Source of the DNA: Streptomyces griseoviridis
GTDB lineage: Bacteria; Actinomycetota; Actinomycetes; Streptomycetales; Streptomycetaceae
Reading direction: 5' to 3'
DNA: 64,000 nucleotides
Assembly: GCA_014649155.1 (NCBI GenBank)
Contig: BMSM01000014.1
Span: 1 to 64,000 of the forward strand
Within the stretch, counting starts at the first letter, position 1, and each line of letters begins with the position of its first letter. Under the pieces are notes generated by a model. It had not been told where the DNA came from. It saw only the letters and a list, made by a program, of their open reading frames with translations, and did not search any database. Shown here piece after piece: positions 14,813 through 23,300 of the stretch. A program made the translations under genes and the position numbers.

Positions 14813-16348
14813 ATGCCTGAAAGCCGCACCGTCGCACTCGTCACCCTTGGCTGCGCCCGTAACGAGGTGGACTCCGAGGAGCTCGCAGGCCGTCTGGAGG
14901 CGGACGGCTGGACGCTCGTGGAGGACGCCGAGGACGCGGACGTCGCCGTGGTGAACACGTGCGGCTTCGTCGAGGCCGCCAAGAAGGACTCGGTGGACGC
15001 CCTCCTGGAGGCCAACGACCTCAAGGGCCATGGGAGAACGCAGGCCGTGGTGGCGGTGGGCTGCATGGCCGAGCGGTACGGCAAGGAACTCGCCGAGGCC
15101 CTCCCCGAGGCCGACGGCGTGCTCGGCTTCGACGACTACGCCGACATCTCCGACCGGCTCCGGACCATCCTGGGCGGCGGCATCCACGCCGCGCACACCC
15201 CGCGCGACCGGCGCAAGCTGCTGCCGATCAGCCCGGCCGCGCGGCAGGACGCCGGGGCCGCCGTGGCGCTTCCGGGGCACGGTGCGGGGGAGGTGGACGA
15301 GTCCGCGCCGGCGGATCTCCCGGAGGGGCTCGCCCCGGCCTCCGGGCCGCGCGCGCCGCTGCGCCGCCGCCTGGACGGCTCCCCGGTCGCCTCGGTCAAG
15401 CTCGCCTCCGGCTGCGACCGGCGCTGCTCCTTCTGCGCCATCCCCTCCTTCCGGGGCTCCTTCATCTCCCGCCGCCCCAGCGACGTCCTGAACGAGACGC
15501 GCTGGCTGGCCGAGCAGGGCGTCAAGGAGGTCATGCTGGTCTCCGAGAACAACACCTCCTACGGCAAGGACCTCGGCGACATCCGCCTGCTGGAGTCCCT
15601 GCTGCCCGAGCTGGCCGAGGTCGACGGCATCGAGCGGGTGCGGGTCAGCTACCTCCAGCCGGCCGAGATGCGGCCCGGCCTGATCGACGTCCTGACCGGG
15701 ACGCCCAAGGTCGCCCCGTACTTCGACCTCTCCTTCCAGCACTCCGCGCCGGACGTGCTGCGCGCGATGCGCCGCTTCGGCGACACCGACCGCTTCCTGG
15801 AACTGCTGGACACCATCCGGAGCAAGGCACCCGAGGCGGGTGTGCGCTCCAACTTCATCGTGGGCTTCCCCGGGGAGACCGAGGCCGACCTGGCCGAGCT
15901 GGAGCGGTTCCTGAACCACGCGCGGCTGGACGCCATCGGGGTCTTCGGCTACTCCGACGAGGAGGGCACGGAGGCCGCCGGGTACGAGGGCAAGCTGGAC
16001 GAGGACGTCGTCGCCGCGCGGCTGGCGCGGGTCTCCCGGCTGGCCGAGGAACTCGTCTCGCAGCGTGCCGAGGAGCGGGTGGGCTCGACCGTGCGGGTGC
16101 TGGTGGAGTCCACCGGCGGGGACGAGGGCGTGTACGGGCGAGCCGCCCACCAGGCCCCCGAGACGGACGGCCAGGTGCTGCTCACGAGCGGCGAAGGGCT
16201 CCGGGTCGGTCGTATGGTCGACGCGAAGGTGGTCGGCACGGAAGGCGTCGACCTGGTGGCCGAGCCGCTGGCGGGCTCGTACGAGGGTCCCGGCGAGGAC
16301 GGCCGCGTCGAGGACTCGTCCGCGTGTACTGAGGAGGCGGGCAGATGA
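14813..16348 (+). CDS. rimO: RimO: ribosomal protein S12 methylthiotransferase
   Basis: 511 residues. It adds a methylthio group to the conserved aspartate of ribosomal protein S12. The N-terminal MTTase domain carries the [4Fe-4S] cysteines Cys14, Cys50 and Cys84. The radical SAM motif is Cys201-x3-Cys205-x2-Cys208 in 'CDRRCSFCAIPS'. A TRAM domain ends the protein. It is longer than E. coli RimO because of an acidic/Gly-rich insert at about 135-180. RimO rather than MiaB is called because a clear MiaB is encoded at 47601 and because of the 'ASGCDRRCSFC' signature. No Shine-Dalgarno is present: TAGTCT (14800-14805) sits 7 nt before the ATG, so the mRNA is probably leaderless. pgsA overlaps by 4 nt. 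Confidence 0.93.
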   Translation: MPESRTVALVTLGCARNEVDSEELAGRLEADGWTLVEDAEDADVAVVNTCGFVEAAKKDSVDALLEANDLKGHGRTQAVVAVGCMAERYGKELAEALPEADGVLGFDDYADISDRLRTILGGGIHAAHTPRDRRKLLPISPAARQDAGAAVALPGHGAGEVDESAPADLPEGLAPASGPRAPLRRRLDGSPVASVKLASGCDRRCSFCAIPSFRGSFISRRPSDVLNETRWLAEQGVKEVMLVSENNTSYGKDLGDIRLLESLLPELAEVDGIERVRVSYLQPAEMRPGLIDVLTGTPKVAPYFDLSFQHSAPDVLRAMRRFGDTDRFLELLDTIRSKAPEAGVRSNFIVGFPGETEADLAELERFLNHARLDAIGVFGYSDEEGTEAAGYEGKLDEDVVAARLARVSRLAEELVSQRAEERVGSTVRVLVESTGGDEGVYGRAAHQAPETDGQVLLTSGEGLRVGRMVDAKVVGTEGVDLVAEPLAGSYEGPGEDGRVEDSSACTEEAGR

Positions 16349-17265
16349 CCGGAGCACCGGCGTCCGCGGCGGGAGGCTCCTCCGGCGCGCGGCGGATCGG
16401 CTCGCGTGCCGTACCCGGGGTCGTACCGGGAGCGGTGGCCGGGGCGGTTCCGGGATCGGGCTCGGGGGCGGTGTCAGGAGCGGTGCCGGGAGCGGTGGAG
16501 CGCACCGGGCACGGGCCGGGGGCCGGCCGGGGCTCCGGGAGTGAGCGCGGGGGACGGGTTTCGGGCGGGCGCGGCACCGACGCCGGTGGTGCGGCCGGGC
16601 CGGGGACGGAGGCCGAGGGGGGTGCCGGGCGCGGGGCCGCCCCGCGCGGCGGGAAGATCGTCGCCGCCGCCGTCGACCAGGCCAGTGTCTGGAACGTCGC
16701 CAATCTGCTGACGATGCTGCGCCTGGTCCTGGTGCCGGTCTTCGTCGCGCTGATGCTCGGCAACGGCGGAGACGACCCGGCCTGGCGGTCGTTCGCCTGG
16801 GCCGCCTTCGCCATCGCCATGATCACCGACCTGTTCGACGGTCACCTGGCGCGCACGTACAACCTCGTCACCGACTTCGGGAAGATCGCCGACCCCATCG
16901 CCGACAAGGCGATCATGGGGGCGGCGCTGATCTGTCTCTCCGCCCTGGGCGACCTGCCGTGGTGGGTCACCGCCGTGATCCTCGGCCGGGAACTCGGGAT
17001 CACCCTCCTGCGTTTCCTGGTCATCCGGTACGGCGTCATCCCCGCCAGCCGGGGCGGCAAGCTCAAGACCCTCACCCAGGGCGTCGCCGTCGGTATGTAC
17101 GTGCTGGCGCTCACGGGCCCCCTGGCGACCCTGAGGTTCTGGGTGATGGCCGTGGCGGTCGTCCTCACCGTGGTGACCGGCCTCGACTATGTGAAACAGG
17201 CCATTGTGCTGCGCAGGAAGGGAATCGCCGACCGCGAGGCGGCGTTGAAGGAGACGGAAGTTTGA
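16345..17265 (+). CDS. pgsA: PgsA: CDP-diacylglycerol-glycerol-3-phosphate phosphatidyltransferase
   Basis: 306 residues. It makes phosphatidylglycerol phosphate, the committed step to phosphatidylglycerol and cardiolipin. The CDP-alcohol phosphotransferase signature is complete: 'DLFDGHLAR', then 'DFGKIADPIADK' (DG..AR, G...D...D pattern). Five or six membrane segments occupy about 120-295. The first 110 residues are an unusual Gly/Ala/Val/Arg-rich stretch with repeated 'PGAV.GAV' that is absent from typical 180-200-residue PgsA. The start is still supported, because GAGGAGG lies 7 nt upstream and the ATG overlaps the rimO stop (ATGA). Confidence 0.9.
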   Translation: MTGAPASAAGGSSGARRIGSRAVPGVVPGAVAGAVPGSGSGAVSGAVPGAVERTGHGPGAGRGSGSERGGRVSGGRGTDAGGAAGPGTEAEGGAGRGAAPRGGKIVAAAVDQASVWNVANLLTMLRLVLVPVFVALMLGNGGDDPAWRSFAWAAFAIAMITDLFDGHLARTYNLVTDFGKIADPIADKAIMGAALICLSALGDLPWWVTAVILGRELGITLLRFLVIRYGVIPASRGGKLKTLTQGVAVGMYVLALTGPLATLRFWVMAVAVVLTVVTGLDYVKQAIVLRRKGIADREAALKETEV

Positions 17266-17807
17266 GCCCCGAGGCCGCCGATGTGGTGCGACTACTGACA
17301 GTGAACGGCGCGACCGTCGCGGTCGCCGAGTCGCTGACCGGTGGCCTGGTGGCGGCGGAGATCACCTCGGTCCCCGGCGCGTCCCGGGTCTTCCGGGGAT
17401 CGGTCACCGCCTACGCCACCGAGCTGAAGCACCGGCTGCTCGGGGTGGACGCCGGTCTGCTGGCGGCGCGCGGCGCGGTGGACCCGCAGGTCGCCGCCCA
17501 GATGGCGACGGGCGTACGGAAGGCGCTCGGCGCGGACTGGGGTGTCGCGACGACCGGCGTGGCCGGCCCGGACCCCCAGGACGGACAGGCGGTCGGGACG
17601 GTCTTCGTCGCCGTCGACGGACCCTCCGGCGCAGCCAAGGGTTCTGCCTCTGGCGGAAAAGTGGAGGGGCTGCGGTTGAACGGCGACCGTGCGGAAATCC
17701 GTAGGGAGAGTGTACGGAGCGTACTCGCCTTGCTTCTGCGGGAGCTGGTGGGCGAACAGACCAGGAATGAGCGGGCACAGGATACGGAACAGAACGGGGG
17801 GTTTTGA
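17262..17807 (+). CDS. cinA: CinA-family nicotinamide-nucleotide amidase (PncC-type)
   Basis: 181 residues, the CinA C-terminal domain only, without the MoCF-like N-terminal domain of full CinA. Family members deamidate NMN in pyridine nucleotide recycling. Visible signatures are 'VAESLTGGLVAAEITSVPGASRVFRGSVTAYATELK' (in pieces) and 'GVATTGVAGPDPQDGQAVGTVFVA'. A small Gly/Ser insert precedes the last helix. Translation starts at TTG 17262, overlapping the pgsA stop, with AAGGAG 8 nt upstream, so rimO-pgsA-cinA is translationally coupled. The rare TTG start may keep its level low. Confidence 0.9.
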   Translation: MSPEAADVVRLLTVNGATVAVAESLTGGLVAAEITSVPGASRVFRGSVTAYATELKHRLLGVDAGLLAARGAVDPQVAAQMATGVRKALGADWGVATTGVAGPDPQDGQAVGTVFVAVDGPSGAAKGSASGGKVEGLRLNGDRAEIRRESVRSVLALLLRELVGEQTRNERAQDTEQNGGF

Positions 17808-17916
17808 TGTTTGCAGCCCTGAGTGAACACGACATCGCTCCCCGCACGGCCGCGGCGCGAGGCGGTACGGTGGGGCGAGAAGGATGCGGCTACGCGGTCC
17901 GAGGAGGGAGCCACCG

Positions 17917-18300
17917 ATGATTCTGCTCCGTCGCCTGCTGGGTGACGTGCTGCGTCGGCAGCGCCAGCGCCAGGGCCGTACTCTGCGCGAAGTCTCCTCG
18001 TCCGCCCGAGTCTCACTCGGCTATCTCTCCGAGGTGGAGCGGGGGCAGAAGGAGGCTTCCTCCGAGCTGCTCTCCGCCATCTGCGACGCGTTGGACGTAC
18101 GGATGTCCGAACTCATGCGGGAAGTGAGCGACGAACTGGCCCTCGCCGAGCTGGCGCAGTCCGCGGCGGCCACCCCGAGCGAAACCGTTCCCACGCCGGT
18201 GCGCCGTCCGATGCTGGGCTCCGTGTCGGTGACCGGTGTGCCACCGGAACGGGTGACGATCAAGGCGCCCGCCGAAGCGGTGGATGTCGTCGCCGCCTGA
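17917..18300 (+). CDS. clgR: ClgR: transcriptional activator of clp/lon protease genes
   Basis: 127 residues. An XRE-type helix-turn-helix at about 8-65 ('LGDVLRRQRQRQGRTLREVS', 'SLGYLSEVERGQKEASSELL') is followed by a flexible tail. Both the sequence and the position directly after pgsA-cinA match ClgR of actinobacteria, which activates clpP1P2, clpC and lon. The protein ends in 'DVVAA'; in Streptomyces a C-terminal Ala-Ala marks ClgR for ClpP-dependent proteolysis, giving feedback control. The start is ATG 17917 with GGAGGGAG 5 nt upstream. The 109-nt gap from cinA holds its own promoter region, but I saw no clear ClgR operator there. Confidence 0.9.
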   Translation: MILLRRLLGDVLRRQRQRQGRTLREVSSSARVSLGYLSEVERGQKEASSELLSAICDALDVRMSELMREVSDELALAELAQSAAATPSETVPTPVRRPMLGSVSVTGVPPERVTIKAPAEAVDVVAA

Positions 18301-18524
18301 GCGACATGCCGTGCGGCGGTCCGCCCGGCGTGAGGAAGTGTGCAGGGCCCCGGCCAGGGCCGCTCCGAGATGGATTCGGAGCGGTGGGTCGGGGTTTTCG
18401 CATGTGTGGGTGGGGGACGAGGTCCGCGCGTTCCGGGTGCGGGTGCGGGTGCGGGTGCGTTTGCCGGTGGTCGGTGCTGCGGTCATCGTGGAGGGATGAC
18501 GGGGGCAGGCCGACGGAGGTGCGG
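18301..18524 (+). other. Intergenic region with short GTGCGG repeats
   Basis: The 224-bp gap between clgR and dps contains a run of near-perfect GTGCGG hexamers around 18436-18461. GGAGGT at 18515-18520 is the ribosome site of the dps gene. I saw no clear promoter or terminator. Confidence 0.4.
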
Positions 18525-18995
18525 ATGTACGTCGTGAAGAGCCCGCTGTCCGACGCGAGTCTGAAGACCGTGTCGGAGGCGCTGCGGGGAGCCTTGGTCG
18601 ACCTGGTGGACCTGGCCCTCGTGGCGAAGCAGATCCACTGGAACGTGGTCGGGCCGCGCTTCCGATCCGTGCACCTCCAGCTCGACGAGGTGGTCGCCAC
18701 CGCGCGCACGCACTCCGACACGGTCGCCGAACGTGCCGCCGCGCTGGGCGTCCCGCCCGACGGACGTGCCGCGACCGTGGCGGTCGGCAGCGGCATCGGG
18801 GCGACGCCCGAGGGCTGGATCGACGACTCGACGGCGGTGGCGGCGATCGTGGACGCCCTCGGCGCGGTGATCGGGCGGATGCGGGAGCGGATCGCGGCGA
18901 CAGGTGATCCCGACCCCGTGACGCAGGACCTGTTCATCCAGGTCACGGCCGACCTGGAGAAGCAGCACTGGATGTTCCAGGCCGAGAACGGGTGA
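18525..18995 (+). CDS. Dps-family ferritin-like DNA-protection protein
   Basis: 156 residues, the standard Dps length. The ferroxidase signature is present: 'AKQIHWNVVGPRFRSVHLQLDEVV' carries the His, then Asp and Glu residues of the inter-subunit iron site. A four-helix bundle is predicted throughout. Dps stores iron, consumes peroxide and can compact the nucleoid. Position and sequence suggest the orthologue of S. coelicolor DpsB, but paralogues exist and I cannot exclude another one. The start ATG 18525 has GGAGGT 4 nt upstream. Neither tail is Lys-rich, so direct DNA binding is not evident. Confidence 0.88.
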   Translation: MYVVKSPLSDASLKTVSEALRGALVDLVDLALVAKQIHWNVVGPRFRSVHLQLDEVVATARTHSDTVAERAAALGVPPDGRAATVAVGSGIGATPEGWIDDSTAVAAIVDALGAVIGRMRERIAATGDPDPVTQDLFIQVTADLEKQHWMFQAENG

Positions 18996-19039
18996 GGCCG
19001 CTCCTCCCGGGGCGTACGCGGGCCTGGAGGTGACGGAGC

Positions 19040-19348
19040 ATGCCGGGGCGAATAGTGCGCCGGGGGGCTGCGCTGGGGCTCGGGGCGGTGTGGTGGTGGG
19101 CGGTGCTGCGGCTGACGCTGTCCTCCGACACCGGTGTGGTGGAAGGAGCGGTCGCGGCCGGCGGGTGGGGGCTGAGCGTGCTGCCGGTGCACTGTGTGGC
19201 GAGACGCCGGGCGGAAGGGGCGGTACGGGAGGGGCGGTGGCGGCGGGCTTGGCGGGTGGGAGACGCGGACGGGGCGCGGGCCGCGGGGCGGTGGGGGGAT
19301 GCGGAGCAGCGGGGGGACCGGGGTGCGGATGGGCCTCGGCCCGGGTGA
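19040..19348 (+). CDS. Small putative membrane protein
   Basis: 102 residues, family not recognised. Two short hydrophobic stretches (about 9-27 'AALGLGAVWWWAVLRLTL' and about 40-52 'GGWGLSVLPVH') precede a highly Arg/Ala/Gly-rich tail. The start is supported by GGAGG at 19026-19030. The stop lies inside the first copy of a 30-bp direct repeat, so the 3' end has been reshaped by duplication. It could also be an unconserved spurious frame; an overlapping plus-strand frame from 19030 is less likely. Confidence 0.5.
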   Translation: MPGRIVRRGAALGLGAVWWWAVLRLTLSSDTGVVEGAVAAGGWGLSVLPVHCVARRRAEGAVREGRWRRAWRVGDADGARAAGRWGDAEQRGDRGADGPRPG

Positions 19349-19390
19349 CGGGGGCGGGGATGGCCTCGGCCCGGGTGACGGGGGTGGGGT
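19331..19390 (+). repeat. 30-bp tandem duplication at the 3' end of the small membrane protein gene
   Basis: Two near-identical 30-bp units (19331-19360 and 19361-19390) each contain CCTCGGCCCGGGTGACGGGG. The stop codon of the upstream gene lies in the first copy. Confidence 0.85.
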
Positions 19391-19454
19391 GGGGACGTGG
19401 GGTGGAGCCATATGTGAGGGGCGGGTCCCCGCGTTTGCGGCGTGATCCGAACGC

Positions 19455-20276
19455 CTAGAGGCGAGGGTGTCGGTGGGCGGGCGTAGGGGCCGGGCCCGTC
19501 TGGCAGGCCGGGCACCAGTAGGTCGGGCGGTCGCGCGAGCCGTCGCCCTGGTCGGCGACGCGGATCGGGATGCCGCAGCGCAGGCACGGGCGGGGCGCGC
19601 GGCCGTAGACGAACAGGGCCGGGTTCCGGCGGCCCGTGGTGTTGCGGACCGGGCGGTCGCGGTTGGCCTCCAGGAGCCGGGCGGCGAGGGCGGGCAGGAC
19701 GGCCGCGCGGTCGGCGGGCAGGTCACCGACGGGGAGCCAGGGGGTGACGCCGAGCAGGAAGCACAGCTCGCTCTTGAACACGTTGCCGATGCCGGCGAGG
19801 TTGCGCTGGTCGAGCAGGGCCTCGCCGAGCGGACGGGCGGGGTCCGCGAGGAGGTTCGCCAGGGCGCGGTCGGCGTCCCAGTCGGGGCCCAGGAGGTCCG
19901 GGCCCAGGTGGCCGACGGCCCGTTCCTCCTCGGCGGTGCGGATCAGCTCCAGAACCGGCAGCCGGTAGCCGACGGCGGTGCGGTCGTCCGTGCCGAGGAC
20001 GACGCGGATCTGGTGGGCGGGGCCGCCGCTCCAGCGCCGGCCGGGCGCGAACACCTTCCAGGTGCCGTCCATCCTGAGATGAGAGTGGAGGGTCAGCCCG
20101 CCTTCGATCCGGATGAGCAGGTGCTTGCCGCGCGGTGTGACGTCGAGGACGGCACGGCCGGTGAGGTCGACGGTGGCGTACTGGGGCACACGGAAGTCGG
20201 TGTGGGTCAGCACCCTGCCCGCGAGGGCCGCGTGCAGCCGCTTCGTGGCCTGCCAGACCGTGTCTCCTTCGGGCAT
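19455..20276 (-). CDS. Fpg/Nei-family DNA glycosylase-AP lyase
   Basis: 273 residues. It excises oxidised bases and nicks the abasic site. The catalytic N-terminus starts Met-Pro2-Glu3-Gly, so Pro2 can act as the Schiff-base nucleophile. A helix-two-turn-helix region is present ('LDQRNLAGIGNVFKSELCF'), as is a C-terminal zinc finger ('CLRCGIPI', 'YWCPACQ'). The 'PEGDTVW' start and the GIGN motif are typical of the actinobacterial Nei2/endonuclease VIII branch rather than MutM. The minus-strand start shows CACCCT (20283-20288) 6 nt upstream and no ribosome site, so it is probably leaderless. It lies just downstream of the lhr helicase gene, a DNA-repair pairing common in actinobacteria. Confidence 0.9.
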   Translation of the reverse strand: MPEGDTVWQATKRLHAALAGRVLTHTDFRVPQYATVDLTGRAVLDVTPRGKHLLIRIEGGLTLHSHLRMDGTWKVFAPGRRWSGGPAHQIRVVLGTDDRTAVGYRLPVLELIRTAEEERAVGHLGPDLLGPDWDADRALANLLADPARPLGEALLDQRNLAGIGNVFKSELCFLLGVTPWLPVGDLPADRAAVLPALAARLLEANRDRPVRNTTGRRNPALFVYGRAPRPCLRCGIPIRVADQGDGSRDRPTYWCPACQTGPAPTPAHRHPRL

Positions 20277-20311
20277 GGGTCAAGGGTGGCACGAGGGCGC
20301 GCGGCTGTGCC

Positions 20312-23300
20312 TCACCCGCGGACGCGCAGGCCCCGGGGGGTGGCGACGAACCCCGCTTCCTCCAGGAGGGTGCCCAGCGGGGAGGTCAGCGCGGCCGTGC
20401 CGTTGACCCGCTCCACGGTGACCGTGCCGACCGCGCCGTCGCGTGCGGCGGCCGCCAGTGCCTCGGTGGCCGCGCGCAGCCGGACGTCGTCGGTCGCCGC
20501 CGTCTCGGGGTCCGCGGGCCAGGCCAGCAGCGTCTTGCCGCCGCGCTCCATGTAGAGGACCAGGTCGCCGTCGACCAGCACCACCAGGGAACCCGCCTTG
20601 CGGCCCGGTTTGTGTCCGGCGCCGGTCGGGGGCTCGGGCCAGGGAAGTGCGGCGCCGTAGGCGTTGGCCGGGTCGGCGGCGGCCAGGACGACGGCCCGGG
20701 AGCCGGGGGTGGAGGAGCGGTCGGGGCGGTCCCGGCGACCGGGGTGGCCGGCGCGCCCGTGGGATGCGCGGGGGAAGCCGGGGCCCGGGGCCGCGTAGGG
20801 CGTGCCGCCGCCGCGGGGGCCGCCGGCACCCGGTGCGGAGTAAGGGCCGTAGTCCCCGTACTCGCCCTCGGGCGCCGGGGCGGCGAAGTCGGTGTCGAGC
20901 GCGGGGAAAGGGGCGTCGGTGGACCAGTCGGGTTCCGTGGGGGTTCCCGGGGCCGCGTGGGCGTCGGCGCCCGGCGCGGGCTGGATGCCGTACGGGTTGG
21001 TGTCCGCCGGGTGCTGGTCGCCGTACGGGCCGGAGTGTGTCGAAGACTGGTTGCCGTAGGGGCTGCCGCCCGGCGTGGGTGCGGGGCCGGTGCCGCGGTC
21101 GCGGGCGTTGGCCACCGCGCGGAGCCGGTCCACGGCGCCGTCCATCGCGAACTGGGCCGCGCCGAGGCCCTCGACCACGTAGCCCCGCCGCGCCTGGCCG
21201 CTCTCCTCGAAGACCGACAGCACGCGGTACGTCGCCGAGAAGCCGCCCTCGACGCCCTCCGCCGAGACGGCGCCCCGGGTCACCACGCCGTGCCGGTCGA
21301 GGAGCGTGCGGGCCAGGGCGTGGGCCCGGACGGTGGTGTCGGTCGCGCGGGCCGGCAGGAGCGACCAGCGGCCGGCGACGGTCGGCGGGCCCGTACGGGA
21401 GGCGGGGCGGGCCGCGGCCGAGAGGGAGCCGTAGCGCCCGCGCGGGACTCCGCGTCTGGCGCGGTGGGCGGTGGAGCCCGCGGTGCGGCCCGAGCCCAGG
21501 AAGGAGCGCAGCGGGGCGAGCGTGTCGTTGGTCAGCAGGCCGGTCCAGGCCAGGTCCCACAGGGCGTCGGCCAGCTGCGGATCGGTCGCGTCGGGGTGGG
21601 TCGTGGCCCGGACCTGGTCGGCGATCTGGCGGAAGAAGAGCCCGTAGCCGCCGGCGAGGGCGTCCAGAACGGACTGGTGCAGGGCCGTGGTCTCCAGGGG
21701 GTGCGGCGGGGGCAGGAGCACCGGGGCGTTGTCCGCCAGGTAGAGGGAGAGCCAGCCGTCCTTGCCGGGCAGGGAGCCCGCGCCCGCCCACACCACCTCC
21801 CCGGCGGCGGTCAGCTCGTCGAGCATCGCGGGGCTGTAGTCGGCCACCCGGGACGGCAGGACGAGCTTCTCCAGGGCGGAGGCCGGTACCGACGCCCCCT
21901 GGAGCTGCTCGACCGCGCGGACCAGACCGTCGACACCGCGCAGCGCGTGGCCCTTGCCGATGTGCTGCCACTGGGGGAGGAACTGGGCGAGCGCGGCCGG
22001 CGGCACCGGCTCCAGTTCGTGCCGCAGCGCGGCCAGGGAGCGGCGGCGCAGGCGGCGCAGCACGGTCGCGTCGCACCACTCCTGGCCGATGCCTGCCGGA
22101 TGGAACTCGCCCTGGACGACCCGGCCCGCCGCCGTCAGCCGTTGCAGCGCGCCGTCGGTGACGGCGACGCCCAGGCCGAAGCGGGCGGCGGCGGTGGCCG
22201 AGGTGAAGGGGCCGTGCGTGCGGGCGTAGCGCGCCAGGAGGTCACCGAGGGGGTCCTTGACGGGCTCGGTGAAGGCCTCGGGCACGCCGACGGGCAGGGC
22301 CGTGCCCAGGGCGTCGCGGAGCCGTCCCGCGTCCTCGATCGCCGCCCAGTGGTCGGCGCCGGCGATCCTGACCTTGATCGCGCGGCGGGCGGTGGCCAGC
22401 TCCGGGGCCCACTGCGGCTCGGCACCCCGCTCGGCCAGCTCGGCGTCGGTGAGCGGCCCGAGCACGCGCAGCAGGTCGGCCACGCCCTCCACGTCCTTGA
22501 CGCGGCGGTCCTCGGTGCGCCACTGCAGCTCGCGCTCCAGCTCGGTCAGCACCTCGGCGTCGAGGAGCTCGCGCAGCTCCGCCTGGCCGAGCAGCTCGGC
22601 CAGCAGCCGGGAGTCGAGGGAGAGGGCGGCGGCGCGGCGCTCGGCGAGCGGCGAGTCACCTTCGTAGAGGAACTGGGCGACGTAGCCGAAGAGGAGGGAG
22701 CGGGCGAAGGGGGAGGGTTCCGGGGTGGTGACCTCGACCAGGCGGACCTTGCGGGCCTCCAGGTCGCCCATCAGCTCGACCAGTCCGGGGACGTCGAACA
22801 CGTCCTGGAGGCACTCGCGGACCGCCTCCAGCACGATCGGGAACGAGCCGAACTCGCTCGCCACCTCCAGGAGCTGCGAGGCCCGCTGGCGCTGCTGCCA
22901 CAGCGGGGTGCGCTTGCCGGGGCTGCGGCGCGGCAGCAGCAGCGCGCGGGCGGCGCACTCGCGGAACCGGGACGCGAACAGCGCCGAACCGCCGACCTGG
23001 TCCGTGACGATCCGGTCGACCTCGCCCTTGTCGAAGACGACATCGGCGGCACCGACCGGGGACCGCTCCGCGTCGTACTCGGTGCCGGACCTGCCCGGCT
23101 CCCGGTCGAGGAGGTCGAGGCCCATCAGGTCGGCGTCCGGCAGGCGCAGCACGATGCCGTCGTCGGCGTGCATCACCTGCGCGTCCATGCCGTACCGCTC
23201 GGACAGCTTGGCGCCGAGGGCGAGCGCCCACGGGGCGTGCACCTGGGCGCCGAACGGGGAGTGGACCACGACGCGCCAGTCGCCCAGCTCGTCGCGGAAG

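Noticed and set aside
19030..19458. Alternative plus-strand frame overlapping the small membrane protein gene
   Set aside because: The 19040 frame has the better-placed ribosome site and membrane segments; this one is Gly/Arg-rich and featureless.
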